In this document: piece by piece, positions 1 to 8,556 of the stretch | Layout: the number at the start of each line of letters is the position of its first letter | How positions within the stretch are numbered: the stretch's first letter is position 1 | Assembly: GCF_900155965.1 (NCBI RefSeq) | Contig: NZ_FTMG01000005.1 | Coordinates: 62,001 to 126,000 of the forward strand | Reading direction: 5' to 3' | Length of the DNA stretch: 64,000 nucleotides | Source of the DNA: Mucilaginibacter lappiensis | Lineage (GTDB): Bacteria > Bacteroidota > Bacteroidia > Sphingobacteriales > Sphingobacteriaceae | Translations under genes and position numbers: made by a program | Notes under the pieces: generated by a model | Seen by the model: only the letters and a program-made list of their open reading frames with translations | What the model was told of the DNA's origin: nothing | The model's database searches: none

Positions 1-580
1 AATGAAAACTATCCTGGCTCCGGGCCTGGCCGCGCGCTCATTAGGCGTACATGGCTGGTTCTCGACCAATATATTAGGTAACCGCGATGGTTTAGTACTG
101 GATGATCCGGACAATTTTAAAACCAAGGAGGTATCTAAATTAGGTGTGCTGGAAGATATTTTTAAGCCCGAAGAAAACAAGGAACTTTACGGCGAGATCT
201 ATCACAAAATCCGCATCAACTACTATCCTCCGCACGGTGATAACAAAGAAAGCTGGGACAATATTGATATTTTTGGCTGGTTAGGCTACAAAATGCAAAT
301 CAAAATCAACTTCCTTTGTCGTGATTCTATCCTGGCTGCTCCTATCGCTCTTGATCTGGCTTTATTCTGCGATCTGGCTAAAAGAGCCAACATGAGCGGT
401 ATACAGGAATGGTTGTCGTTTTACCTGAAATCGCCTCAAACAGCCGAAGGCCTTCGTCCGGAAAATGATATATTTAAACAACTCATCAAGTTAGAAAATA
501 CTTTACGTTACATGATGGGCGAAGATCTGATCACTCATCTTGGTTTAGATTATTATGAAGAGGTTTACGCGGAAGCGTAA
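1..580 (+). CDS. ino1: myo-inositol-1-phosphate synthase, C-terminal part (5' end outside window)
   Basis: Converts glucose 6-phosphate to inositol 1-phosphate with NAD; cytoplasmic. The visible 192 residues match the C-terminal half of the family: the block starting MKTILAPGLAARSLGVHGWF and the following NILGNRDG and DDPDNFKTKEVSKLGVL are typical. The Met at base 2 is an internal residue, because family members are roughly 430-450 residues long and the frame is open to the window edge. A strong hairpin terminator follows at 606-652. Its neighbours on the same strand (phosphatidyltransferase, acyl hydroxylase, PAP2-type transferase) suggest the inositol is used for inositol lipids. The family call is confident; the role in sphingolipid synthesis is inferred from context. 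Confidence 0.9.
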   Translation, partial: MKTILAPGLAARSLGVHGWFSTNILGNRDGLVLDDPDNFKTKEVSKLGVLEDIFKPEENKELYGEIYHKIRINYYPPHGDNKESWDNIDIFGWLGYKMQIKINFLCRDSILAAPIALDLALFCDLAKRANMSGIQEWLSFYLKSPQTAEGLRPENDIFKQLIKLENTLRYMMGEDLITHLGLDYYEEVYAEA

Positions 581-605
581 AAACAGCTAAACAAAATTCT
601 TATAA

Positions 606-652
606 AACCAGTTGTTTTACAGATTAAACTGTATACAACTGGTTATTTTTTT
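606..652 (+). terminator. intrinsic terminator after the inositol phosphate synthase gene
   Basis: Arms AACCAGTTGT (606-615) and ACAACTGGTT (635-644) pair perfectly, with an inner ACAG/CTGT extension, and are followed by ATTTTTTT. This is a textbook Rho-independent terminator 26 bases after the stop codon. Confidence 0.85.
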
Positions 653-982
653 GCTTATAATTGCTCCCGGTTAGCTAATACCTCACCTATAATACTTAAA
701 GCCTTAATTTATTGATTGTGTAAAATATTTGTTATTATCTGGTTAAACATTGTTGTATTTGATAACAACTTATGCCGGCCTGTTCCAAAGCAATCTAAAA
801 TTCAACACTTTACGTAAATTATAAAACAAACAGTTCATAAACAGGCTCATAATATATAAGGCATAGCGCCGTTTTCAGTGTAATATAATTTAAGGGTAAT
901 ATTTAACAGATAAACGTGGTTTAAACGCTTTCCACAGGGAATATTTGACTTTTTGACCACATTAGTCTGTAATAAATTTTTC
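653..982. other. intergenic stretch, no gene seen
   Basis: About 330 AT-rich bases between the terminator and the -7 box at 983. I see no plausible open frame, tRNA or strong hairpin here. It probably holds upstream promoter sequence for the RNA candidate at 993. Confidence 0.5.
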
Positions 983-990
983 TACCTTTG
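983..990 (+). promoter_or_regulatory. Bacteroidota -7 promoter box TACCTTTG
   Basis: Perfect match to the Bacteroidota primary-sigma -7 consensus TAnnTTTG. No clear -33 TTTG is seen at the usual distance. The predicted start lies 3-7 bases downstream, exactly where the 5' strand of the folded RNA candidate (993-1116) begins. Confidence 0.6.
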
Positions 991-992
991 AA

Positions 993-1116
993 GCGCAATT
1001 ACAAGCTAATGGGATAGCTACGCCAGTGCAAAATAAGCTTTGGCGAACTATTCCTGCCGTTATACAGGAGGTAAAGAAATATCGATTTAATTGGTATTAG
1101 TTACGACGATTTGTGC
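993..1116 (+). ncRNA. candidate structured small RNA, possibly 6S-like
   Basis: No open frame, but the segment folds by hand into a closed rod. Bases 993-998 pair with 1111-1116. Bases 1004-1010 pair with 1096-1102 after an internal loop. Then 1011-1017 pair with 1048-1054, and CGCCA (1021-1025) with TGGCG (1041-1045). A second hairpin CCTG/CAGG (1053-1056/1065-1068) shares bases with the 1011-1017 helix, so two conformations are possible. The size, the open rod form and the strong -7 box just upstream suggest a 6S-like RNA; the Rfam 6S-Flavo family is the first thing to compare. It could instead be a structured 5' leader of the DUF5686 gene. Confidence 0.4.
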
Positions 1117-1233
1117 TTTAAAATAACAATTAGCTGTCCGCATCACTACAAATGATGCAGATAGTTTGTCACAGATAATAAGGGGATTGGAGATAAAACA
1201 AAGAGTTTGTATTTGCATAATTGCATAAAGTAC

Positions 1234-3795
1234 ATGGATTTTAAAAATTTTTATAAAAGTTTATTTCTTTTAATACTCTTTTTTTCTGCTTCATCATTAT
1301 TTGCGCAAACTACTGTTATAACCGGTACGGTTACTGATGCCAGTAATAAACAAACACTTCCTTATGTCGCCGTTTCATTTACAGGCACAACAATTGGTGT
1401 ACCCACCGATAATAATGGTAAATACCGACTTTCGACCACAAACGCTACACTTAAGCAAATAAAAATTTCTTTTTTAGGTTATAAAGATGCTTTTTTATCT
1501 GTTGAGCCAGGCAAAGAACAGGTCATTAATGTAAAGCTTTTCCCTTCGGCCAAGCAATTGAACGAGGTGGTTATCAAATCGGGAAAAAAACCTAAATATC
1601 GTAACAAGGATAATCCCGCTGTGGAATTGATACGCCAGGTTATTGAAAACAAACCCAAAAACCGCCCTGAGGCTTATGACTATGTAGAATACCGCGAGTA
1701 TGATAAAATGATGTTCGGGTTCATCAACGTATCAGCCGCGTTTTCAGACAGAAAATTCTTCAAAAAATACAAGTTCATTATCGACAACCGTGACAGTAGC
1801 ATTTTACCCGGAAAATCGATATTACCGGTTTATCTCGACGAAAAACTTTCACAAAACTACTACCGCAAAAACCCCGAAAAGAAACGCGAGGTGATTTTAG
1901 GCCAACGTGGGGTAAACTTCGGTCCTGCAGTTGATAATGAAGGTGTTAAACAATATTTTAAACACCTGTACAACAATGTGGATATCTATGACAATGATAT
2001 CTTTTTAATTACCAGTCAGTTTTTAAGCCCGATATCTAATAATTCTCCAAACTATTATAAATTCTTCATAACCGATACTATTACCGATGCCAAGAACCAA
2101 AAATTGGTTGAGCTGAGCTTTACGCCGCGTAATAGTAACGATGTACTTTTTGAAGGGATGATATATATTACCCTTGATGGTAACTATGCGGTACAAAAAG
2201 CGGTGTTGAAGATCAATAAACACATTAATATCAACTTTATACGCTCTATGGAGGTTGATCTGGATTTTGAACAAAACCCCGACAATCGTTACCACCTGAG
2301 CCGCAGCAATACCATAGCCGAGTTTGGTGCTACCAAAAAAGAGGGTAAAAGCGGGCTGCTGGGTATGCGCACTATTACGTATAAAAACTACGTAGTGAAT
2401 CATCCCCGACCGGATACGGCTTACACTAAACAATCAGAAGAATCAACAGATGAGGCAAAAAGTCGACCTGCTTCATTCTGGGAGCACAATCGCCTGGATA
2501 CCTTAACAACGGCCGAATCTAAAGTTTACAAGAACGTAGATAGCCTAAGGAACATGCCATCATACAAACGTACGGTAGATATTGCAACACTTTTGCTCGC
2601 TGGTTATAAAGGCTTCGGCAAGTTTGAGATTGGCCCTGCCAACACGTTCTATAGTTTTAACCCCGTTGAAGGTTTGCGCTTGAGAATTGGTGGCCGTACC
2701 ACACCTGAATTAAGCAAGCGCTACTATTTTGAAACTTATGCCGCCTATGGTTTTAAGGACGAGAAATGGAAATATTTTTTAAGTGCTACCTACTCGCTTA
2801 ACAACAAATCTATATACAAATTCCCGCAAAATTATATCAGGGTAAGTTACCAGAAAGATACTAAAATACCAGGTGCAAACCTCCAGTTTGTGCAGGAAGA
2901 TAACTTTTTGCTGTCATTTAAACGTGGTACAAATGATAAATACCTGTACAATGATTTTTATCGTTTAGATTATGTTCATGAGTTGGAAAGCCACTTGTCA
3001 TTTAGCGGTGGATTTAAAAACTGGAGACAATCGCCGGCAGGTTCGTTGTATTTCAACAATACCATAAATGGGCAACCTAATTCAATAAACGCGCTTACTA
3101 CTACGGAGCTTACCGGCAGTATACGCTGGTCTCCGCATGAAGAATTTTATCAGGGTAAAATTTACAGGGTACCGATCCCGAATAAATACCCGACACTTGA
3201 GCTTGATTACGCTGCTGGTGTTAAGAACCTTTTCAACGGCCAGTACAACTATCAAAAGCTTGATTTCAGGATCGATAAGCGTTTATACTTATCGCAGCTT
3301 GGTTATTCAGACATTAGTCTTGCAGCCGGTAAAATATTCGGTACAGTGCCATTTCCGCTGTTAACCATTCACCAGGCTAATCAAACTTATGCTTATGATA
3401 TTGATTCATATAACCTGATGAACTTTATGGAGTTTGTTAGTGATCATTATGAAAGCTTCAGGATCGATCATCACTTTGGCGGTTTCTTTTTTAACAAAGT
3501 ACCGTTGTTGAAAAAATTAAAATGGCGTGAAGTTTTTTCGGCAAAAGTACTGTATGGTGGTTTAACCGACAGAAATAATCCAGCATTACATCCATCATTA
3601 TACCAGTTCCCGGTTGATGATAAGGGAGTGCCTTTAACCTATACATTAGATCGTACTCCTTATGTTGAAGGTAGCGTTGGTATCGAAAATATATTTAAAT
3701 TTATACGGATTGATTACGTGAGGCGATTTAATTATCTAGACCACCCGGATGTACCTCGTGATGGTATCCGTGTTCGTGTTAAATTTGATTTTTAG
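1234..3795 (+). CDS. DUF5686 / carboxypeptidase-regulatory-like outer-membrane protein
   Basis: About 853 residues. The ATG at 1234 starts a clear Sec signal peptide ending in SSLFAQ; an upstream in-frame TTG at 1207 is less likely. An N-terminal CarboxypepD_reg-like beta-sandwich (about residues 25-110, with GTVTDASNKQTLPYVAV and a PTDNNGKY turn) is followed by the long DUF5686 region, which ends in beta strands with a terminal aromatic residue (KFDF), as in outer-membrane barrels. DUF5686 proteins are Bacteroidota envelope proteins without a settled function. The next gene starts 28 bases downstream, so it may be cotranscribed with the lipid genes; a part in lipid export is only a guess. 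Confidence 0.85.
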   Translation: MDFKNFYKSLFLLILFFSASSLFAQTTVITGTVTDASNKQTLPYVAVSFTGTTIGVPTDNNGKYRLSTTNATLKQIKISFLGYKDAFLSVEPGKEQVINVKLFPSAKQLNEVVIKSGKKPKYRNKDNPAVELIRQVIENKPKNRPEAYDYVEYREYDKMMFGFINVSAAFSDRKFFKKYKFIIDNRDSSILPGKSILPVYLDEKLSQNYYRKNPEKKREVILGQRGVNFGPAVDNEGVKQYFKHLYNNVDIYDNDIFLITSQFLSPISNNSPNYYKFFITDTITDAKNQKLVELSFTPRNSNDVLFEGMIYITLDGNYAVQKAVLKINKHININFIRSMEVDLDFEQNPDNRYHLSRSNTIAEFGATKKEGKSGLLGMRTITYKNYVVNHPRPDTAYTKQSEESTDEAKSRPASFWEHNRLDTLTTAESKVYKNVDSLRNMPSYKRTVDIATLLLAGYKGFGKFEIGPANTFYSFNPVEGLRLRIGGRTTPELSKRYYFETYAAYGFKDEKWKYFLSATYSLNNKSIYKFPQNYIRVSYQKDTKIPGANLQFVQEDNFLLSFKRGTNDKYLYNDFYRLDYVHELESHLSFSGGFKNWRQSPAGSLYFNNTINGQPNSINALTTTELTGSIRWSPHEEFYQGKIYRVPIPNKYPTLELDYAAGVKNLFNGQYNYQKLDFRIDKRLYLSQLGYSDISLAAGKIFGTVPFPLLTIHQANQTYAYDIDSYNLMNFMEFVSDHYESFRIDHHFGGFFFNKVPLLKKLKWREVFSAKVLYGGLTDRNNPALHPSLYQFPVDDKGVPLTYTLDRTPYVEGSVGIENIFKFIRIDYVRRFNYLDHPDVPRDGIRVRVKFDF

Positions 3796-3823
3796 TTTTG
3801 TACAGCACAATAAATACAAAAAA

Positions 3824-4540
3824 ATGGAACAGCAAACATCCATAAGAACAAACCTACAGTTAGGCATTTACAAGGTTATTGATCCCTTTGTAAAAATTCT
3901 TATCAAGGTTGGGTTAACCCCAAATGCAGTTACTTCAATTGGTTTTGTATTAAATGTAGGTGTAGCCGCCATATTTATATTGGGTGCCGAAGAGGGCAAC
4001 AGAGGCGACCTAAGTTACGTGGGCTGGGCTGGTGGCTTAATCTTGTTTGCGGGCCTGTTCGATATGCTCGACGGACAGGTAGCCCGTTTGGGTAATATGA
4101 AATCAACCTTTGGCGCTTTGTATGATTCTGTATTGGATCGTTACAGTGAGTTGATCATGTTCCTGGGTATCTGTTATTACCTTGTTGCCCATCATTATTT
4201 TGTAAGCTCCATAGCTGCCTTTATTGCTCTGATAGGTTCCATGATGGTTAGTTACGTAAGGGCCCGTGCCGAAGGCTTAGGTGTAGAGGTTAAAGGGGGC
4301 TTAATGCAAAGACCAGAGCGTGTAGTAACCATTGGCTTATGCGCCGCTTTAAGTGGTATAGTAGCGCAGTACATTGGCGGTAACTATAAATTGTTTATAC
4401 CCGGTATTAAGTTTCACGTGTTTGAAACCATATCTATATTCACCATTCCATTAGTGATACTGGCTGTACTTACTAATATTACTGCGTTTAACCGGTTAAG
4501 AGAGGCTAAAAGAGCTTTAATTGAAGCAGAGAAAAGATAA
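3824..4540 (+). CDS. CDP-alcohol phosphatidyltransferase, probable phosphatidylinositol-phosphate synthase
   Basis: About 238 residues, integral membrane. The complete CDP-alcohol phosphotransferase signature is present: D80, D83, G84, A87, R88, then G97, D101 and D105 with exact family spacing. These residues bind the metal and CDP-diacylglycerol. The ATG at 3824 was chosen because earlier in-frame codons lie inside the DUF5686 gene. Neighbouring inositol-phosphate synthase and IPC-synthase-like genes point to inositol phosphate as acceptor, as described for the Bacteroides thetaiotaomicron inositol-lipid locus. Acceptor specificity cannot be read from the sequence, so phosphatidylglycerol-phosphate or another alcohol remains possible. 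Confidence 0.85.
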   Translation: MEQQTSIRTNLQLGIYKVIDPFVKILIKVGLTPNAVTSIGFVLNVGVAAIFILGAEEGNRGDLSYVGWAGGLILFAGLFDMLDGQVARLGNMKSTFGALYDSVLDRYSELIMFLGICYYLVAHHYFVSSIAAFIALIGSMMVSYVRARAEGLGVEVKGGLMQRPERVVTIGLCAALSGIVAQYIGGNYKLFIPGIKFHVFETISIFTIPLVILAVLTNITAFNRLREAKRALIEAEKR

Positions 4541-4558
4541 TTAGTTTTAAGTGGTAAA

Positions 4559-4622
4559 GTTTTGAGTGATGAGTTCTCAAAATAATTACTCAAATCCAAA
4601 CTCAAAACTCGGCACTCAAAAC
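4559..4622. repeat. long inverted repeat between genes
   Basis: GTTTTGAGTG (4559-4568) and CACTCAAAAC (4613-4622) are exact inverted copies; the DNA between is built from variants of ACTCAAA. It lies directly after the phosphatidyltransferase stop and resembles other low-complexity intergenic inverted repeats in this window. It may act as a terminator or be a dispersed repeat. Confidence 0.5.
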
Positions 4623-4650
4623 CGGGCTAAATATCATATCTTCGTAACAA

Positions 4651-4690
4651 TTTAATAAAGGTATTTACATGTGAGTAAATCTTTATTAAA
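4651..4690. repeat. AU-rich 16-bp hairpin upstream of the fatty-acid hydroxylase gene
   Basis: TTTAATAAAG (4651-4660) pairs with CTTTATTAAA (4681-4690), and ATTTAC (4663-4668) with GTAAAT (4675-4680); GT is bulged and the loop is ATGTGA. No T-run follows. It may be a protein-binding site or a structured leader of the gene at 4780. Confidence 0.5.
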
Positions 4691-4779
4691 ATTGAACCTG
4701 GTTAGGTTTTACTAACTTATATTATTAAAAAGACAATAACAGGCAGAGAAATCATTAAAATTTTAAAACCTGATATGCT

Positions 4780-5406
4780 ATGAAAAAGAATTATGTCTCC
4801 AATTCTCAGGAGTCTGTGAGAATGTTTAAAAGCGACTTTTTTGAAGGTTTATCAAAGGTACATTATACCGTACCCTTGTATATTTTTGTGCCTGTTATTT
4901 TGGTATGTACTTACGAAGCCTTTTTTGAAGCAGGAATGAACTTTTTTCTATATGCTGGTTTATTTTTAGGCGGTTTATTTGTTTGGACCATTGTGGAATA
5001 CATTATGCACCGTTTCGTTTTCCACTACCAGCCAAATGAAAATTGGAAATGGGCGCAAAGGCTGCATTTTATTATGCATGGTGTACATCATGATTACCCT
5101 AGCGATGCCAAACGTTTGGTATTGCCACCTTCATTAAGTATTCCACTGGCTACCGGCTTTTACTTTTTGTTTAAAGCGTTGTTACCTGTAAACTATATAT
5201 TCGGTTTTTTCCCAGGTTTTATATTAGGCTATTTATTTTATGATATATCGCACTATGCTATGCATCATTTTAACTTTAAAAGCGGCCTCTTCAAAAAAAT
5301 AAAACAACACCATATGCTGCATCATTACCAGGATCCTGAAAAAGGTTACGGTGTGAGTTCGCCGCTATGGGACAAAATATTCCGTTCAGGCTTTCTAAAA
5401 AAATAA
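4780..5406 (+). CDS. fatty-acid 2-hydroxylase-like protein (sterol desaturase superfamily)
   Basis: 208 residues with four hydrophobic segments and the His-rich di-iron ligand clusters of the superfamily: EYIMHRFVFH, HFIMHGVHHDYP followed by AKRLVLPP, HYAMHH and HHMLHHYQ. The HGVHHDYPxDxxRLVLPP block closely resembles the Scs7/FA2H subgroup, which hydroxylates C2 of the acyl chain of ceramides, rather than sterol desaturases. The next gene begins inside its 3' end, so the two are translated together. Placement between a phosphatidyltransferase and an AUR1-like transferase supports action on sphingolipids. No cytochrome b5 domain is present, so electrons must come from another protein. Confidence 0.85.
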   Translation: MKKNYVSNSQESVRMFKSDFFEGLSKVHYTVPLYIFVPVILVCTYEAFFEAGMNFFLYAGLFLGGLFVWTIVEYIMHRFVFHYQPNENWKWAQRLHFIMHGVHHDYPSDAKRLVLPPSLSIPLATGFYFLFKALLPVNYIFGFFPGFILGYLFYDISHYAMHHFNFKSGLFKKIKQHHMLHHYQDPEKGYGVSSPLWDKIFRSGFLKK

Positions 5407-6347
5407 AGGTGGATAATACCGGGCATCATAGCGTAACAGTTAATCCAAAAAGCATACTCACTGTTTCACTTCTTTCAATAGGTTATTTACTGATCTCTTA
5501 CTTCCTTATCGGCTATAACTCCTCTGAACTGGTTCTAGTAGCAATATTTAACACTCTCTTTTACCTATCTGCCGTTACGCGTAAGTTCATATTAGGCTTC
5601 AGCATATTCATTGTATACTGGATCATATTTGACTACATGAAGGCTTTCCCCAATTACCATTATACCGCCGTTCATATAGCCGATCTGTACAATTTTGAAA
5701 AGCACATTTTCGGGATACATGACAATGGTAAATTGTTAACTCCTAATGAATACTGGCGCATTCATGGCACAACGTTTATAGATGTAGTAACTGGACTATT
5801 TTACCTGTGCTGGATACCTGTACCTTTAGGTTTTGCCGCCTTTCTATTCTTTAAAAACAAACGGCAGTTTTTATATTTCTCGCTCACTTTTGTACTGGTG
5901 AATTTGTTGGGTTTTGTAATTTATTATACCTTCCCGGCTGCACCGCCATGGTATGTTCAATACTATGGTTTCCATTTTACACCGCTCACAGCGGGCAATG
6001 TTGCTGGCCTGGCTAAGTTTGATGCTTATTTTCATGCAGGTATCTTCAAATCCATTTATACCAAAGGCTCCAATGTGTTCGCGGCCATGCCATCGCTTCA
6101 CTCCTCTTACCCGGTTATTGTTTTGTATTACGGTATAAAAAACCGGTACAAAATTGCCAGTATTTTCTTTGCCATTGTAATGCTGGGTATTTGGTTTACT
6201 GCCGTCTATGCCAGTCACCATTATGTATTGGATGTATTGGCAGGCATTACTACTGCTACAGTGGGTATATCCCTATTTAACCTTTTAATGAATAAGGTAA
6301 AATGGTTGCAGATGTCTATTAATAAATACGAGCAGGTAATTTTATAA
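5367..6347 (+). CDS. PAP2-superfamily membrane transferase, probable inositol phosphorylceramide synthase (AUR1-like)
   Basis: 326 residues with about six membrane segments. The PAP2 motif positions are of AUR1 type: AAMPSLHSSYP with His245, and ASHHYVLD with His284 and Asp289; a PAAPPWY block precedes them, also typical of the IPC-synthase-like branch. AUR1-type enzymes move phosphoinositol from phosphatidylinositol to ceramide. The ATG at 5367 overlaps the hydroxylase gene by 40 bases; a GTG at 5409 is an alternative start just after its stop. Context with inositol synthase and acyl hydroxylase makes the assignment likely. A plain lipid phosphatase of the same fold cannot be excluded without assay. 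Confidence 0.8.
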   Translation: MGQNIPFRLSKKIKVDNTGHHSVTVNPKSILTVSLLSIGYLLISYFLIGYNSSELVLVAIFNTLFYLSAVTRKFILGFSIFIVYWIIFDYMKAFPNYHYTAVHIADLYNFEKHIFGIHDNGKLLTPNEYWRIHGTTFIDVVTGLFYLCWIPVPLGFAAFLFFKNKRQFLYFSLTFVLVNLLGFVIYYTFPAAPPWYVQYYGFHFTPLTAGNVAGLAKFDAYFHAGIFKSIYTKGSNVFAAMPSLHSSYPVIVLYYGIKNRYKIASIFFAIVMLGIWFTAVYASHHYVLDVLAGITTATVGISLFNLLMNKVKWLQMSINKYEQVIL

Positions 6348-6562
6348 ATTACTGTACTATTTACTATACCATCCCCACTTTGCAAAAAGATGGTCTCTTC
6401 TACCGGTTAATGTTTAAGATTAAACTTGATTAGAAAAATATCTTTAAGGTATAAAAAATTACAAATCGCTCAATATCACCTGTATTTAGATTAATAAACA
6501 GGAAACAGGCACGCTATTTGAAGGGGTATATTCAAATTAACTGTTGATACGATAACCCTTAC

Positions 6563-7434
6563 ATGAAGAAACTGATTACCTGCCTTTTTATCCTCCTAGC
6601 CGGACTGCGATTATCAGCGCAGGCACATGATCTGGATAGTCTTAAGCAAAAGCTGCAAGTCACCAAAGATTCGTTAAAAGGCCCCATATATATGGAGATC
6701 GCTAACCAGTATTTATTAAAAAATGATACGATCAAAAGCCGGCGCTTCAGGTATTATAACCAGTACGAGGCCCTAAACTATACCATGCTGGCCCTGCATA
6801 ATTTCTCCAATCTTTCAGACTCCCTGGGTTTACGTACCTGTTATAATAATCTGGCAAAAATTTATCGTCAACAATACAAATATGTCCAGGCCAAGTGGTT
6901 CATTCTTCAATCGAACGGCATATCCCGTCAGAAAAAAGACGCACCTAACATCATTGCGTCCTTAATTGAGCTTTCGGCTATAAAGGCTGATATGAAAGAT
7001 TACAAATGGGCCATGCATGATCTGAATGAAGCACTGGCACTTTCCATTAAAAACAAAGACCCTAAAAATGAATCGGCCGTGCAGGTAGGCTATGCCGGCT
7101 TATACCGGCAAATGAACGATTTTGATAAAGCCTCATTGGCCATAAAACGGCATGAGGAGATTGATGATAGCCTGCACCAGGCAGAAATTGACCGCCTGGC
7201 TCGTATCAATACACAGGATTCCATCCAGGTTAAAAAACGAGATTCGGTCATCGTCAAAAAAAAAGCACTTACCTCCAACAAGAAAAAAACCTCCAAAACA
7301 AGCTCCGTCAAACGCATAGCCTCGTTGTAGTATTGGTTATATCGCTTGCGCTGATCTCAATAGCTGTGATCATTTATTCAAGGCGTCGCAAACTCAGTAA
7401 ATGGCGGTTACGCATAAGAAAAACACGATCATAA
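6563..7434 (+). pseudogene. TPR-type membrane protein, frameshifted in a nine-A run
   Basis: Frame 6563-7330 encodes a signal peptide (ending SAQA) and tetratricopeptide-like helices of the kind found in N-terminal sensor regions of Bacteroidota kinases and regulators. It stops after a basic, low-quality tail. From 7264 the -1 frame stays open to 7434 and encodes a coiled-coil-like linker (STYLQQEKNLQNKLRQ) and one membrane segment (LVVVLVISLALISIAVII) with a basic tail, the usual ending of such proteins. The switch point is a run of nine A at 7256-7264. Either the gene carries a one-base deletion (or sequencing error), or the full product is made by -1 slippage. No output domain follows in either frame. 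Confidence 0.7.
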
Positions 7435-7501
7435 CGTTGCTTATATCGCCAGGATACTTTAATTAAACCACTTCCCCGGAAAATTGTCATACTGAAAAGA
7501 T

Positions 7502-8068
7502 ATGAGGAAACTGATCGTTAAAACCATTTTTACTTTTACTACATTACTTACATTTTGTACAACTTATGGGCAAAGCAGGCAATTTAAAAATGAGTTTTTA
7601 TACCGTATAAACTTAATCAGGCAAAAGGGCTGTAATTGTGGTATAAAATATTACGCTCCTGCCCCAGCTTTAACCTGGAATGATGACTTGCAGGATGCTG
7701 CCGAAGGACACGCCAAAGACATGGCCCGGCAAAATTACTTTGACCATACCAGCAAGGATGGCCGCAGTATGGAAGACCGTATAGTTGCTGCTGGCTATAA
7801 ATTTAAGGGGTATAAAAGTTTTGCCATTGGCGAAAACATAGCCGCCGGGCAACAGAGTATTGCCGAAGTAATGGACGGCTGGTTTAAAAGTGAAGGGCAT
7901 TGCAAAAACCTCATGAATCCCGACTTTAAGGAAGTAGGCGTTGCCATGTACCGGAATTACTGGGTACAGGATTTTGGCGGGCGCCAGTTATTTTCGCCCG
8001 AACAGCAAAAGCTCATCAAATCTGGCAAGTACCATATGGTTCAGCAACCGGCAACAGGGCATGATTAG
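7502..8068 (+). CDS. secreted CAP-domain (SCP/PR-1-like) protein
   Basis: 188 residues: Sec signal peptide (cleavage after TTYGQ, about residue 24), then one CAP domain. Recognisable blocks are GHAKDMARQNYFDHTSKDG, GENIA and GHCKNLMNPDFKEVGVAM, which include the His and Glu residues of the CAP cavity. Bacterial CAP proteins are secreted and of mostly unknown function. The gene stands alone, 68 bases after the TPR reading frame. Confidence 0.85.
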   Translation: MRKLIVKTIFTFTTLLTFCTTYGQSRQFKNEFLYRINLIRQKGCNCGIKYYAPAPALTWNDDLQDAAEGHAKDMARQNYFDHTSKDGRSMEDRIVAAGYKFKGYKSFAIGENIAAGQQSIAEVMDGWFKSEGHCKNLMNPDFKEVGVAMYRNYWVQDFGGRQLFSPEQQKLIKSGKYHMVQQPATGHD

Positions 8069-8261
8069 ATCGATGTGTGGATGTGCAAAAAATACAGATG
8101 TGCAGATTATTGAATAGCAACGTTGATTTAATCTGCATTACCAGCTTTTATCCTGCATGATATAACCTTCTGTACAAAAGTGTCGAAATACATCACACCT
8201 ATCCGCGGCAATCTGAAAGTCAGCTTTTCAAAATTCCCCAAATTCAAAGTGCATTTACACA

Positions 8262-8269
8262 TACTTTTG
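8262..8269 (+). promoter_or_regulatory. -7 promoter box TACTTTTG
   Basis: Exact TAnnTTTG match 14 bases before the ATG at 8284, giving a very short leader for the two-gene unit 8284-9314. Confidence 0.5.
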
Positions 8270-8283
8270 TTAATTTTGGAATA

Positions 8284-8556
8284 ATGCTACCCGCTACCAA
8301 TCATACGCTTGAAAAACTGGAAATGCTGCTTAAATCGGCCGGATACAAAGTGCGGTATGAGAAAGGCAATTTTAAAACGGGTTCCTGCCTGTTGCTCAGC
8401 AGTCGTATGGTAATTGTTAACCGTTTCTCGAACCTGGAAAGTAAAATATTAGCCATCGTTGAAATGTTGCGTGAACTTGAAGTAGATTACAAACTGCTTG
8501 ACGAAAAACAGGTTGCGTTTTTGCAGGAGATCAAACAAACTAAACTGCAGCTGTGA
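8284..8556 (+). CDS. small conserved hypothetical protein upstream of MBL hydrolase
   Basis: 90 residues, no signal peptide or membrane segment; mixed alpha/beta with a charged C-terminal helix. I do not recognise a named domain. Its stop codon overlaps the start of the following metallo-hydrolase by four bases (GTGA), so the two are translationally coupled and probably act together. A -7 box lies just upstream. Confidence 0.75.
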   Translation: MLPATNHTLEKLEMLLKSAGYKVRYEKGNFKTGSCLLLSSRMVIVNRFSNLESKILAIVEMLRELEVDYKLLDEKQVAFLQEIKQTKLQL

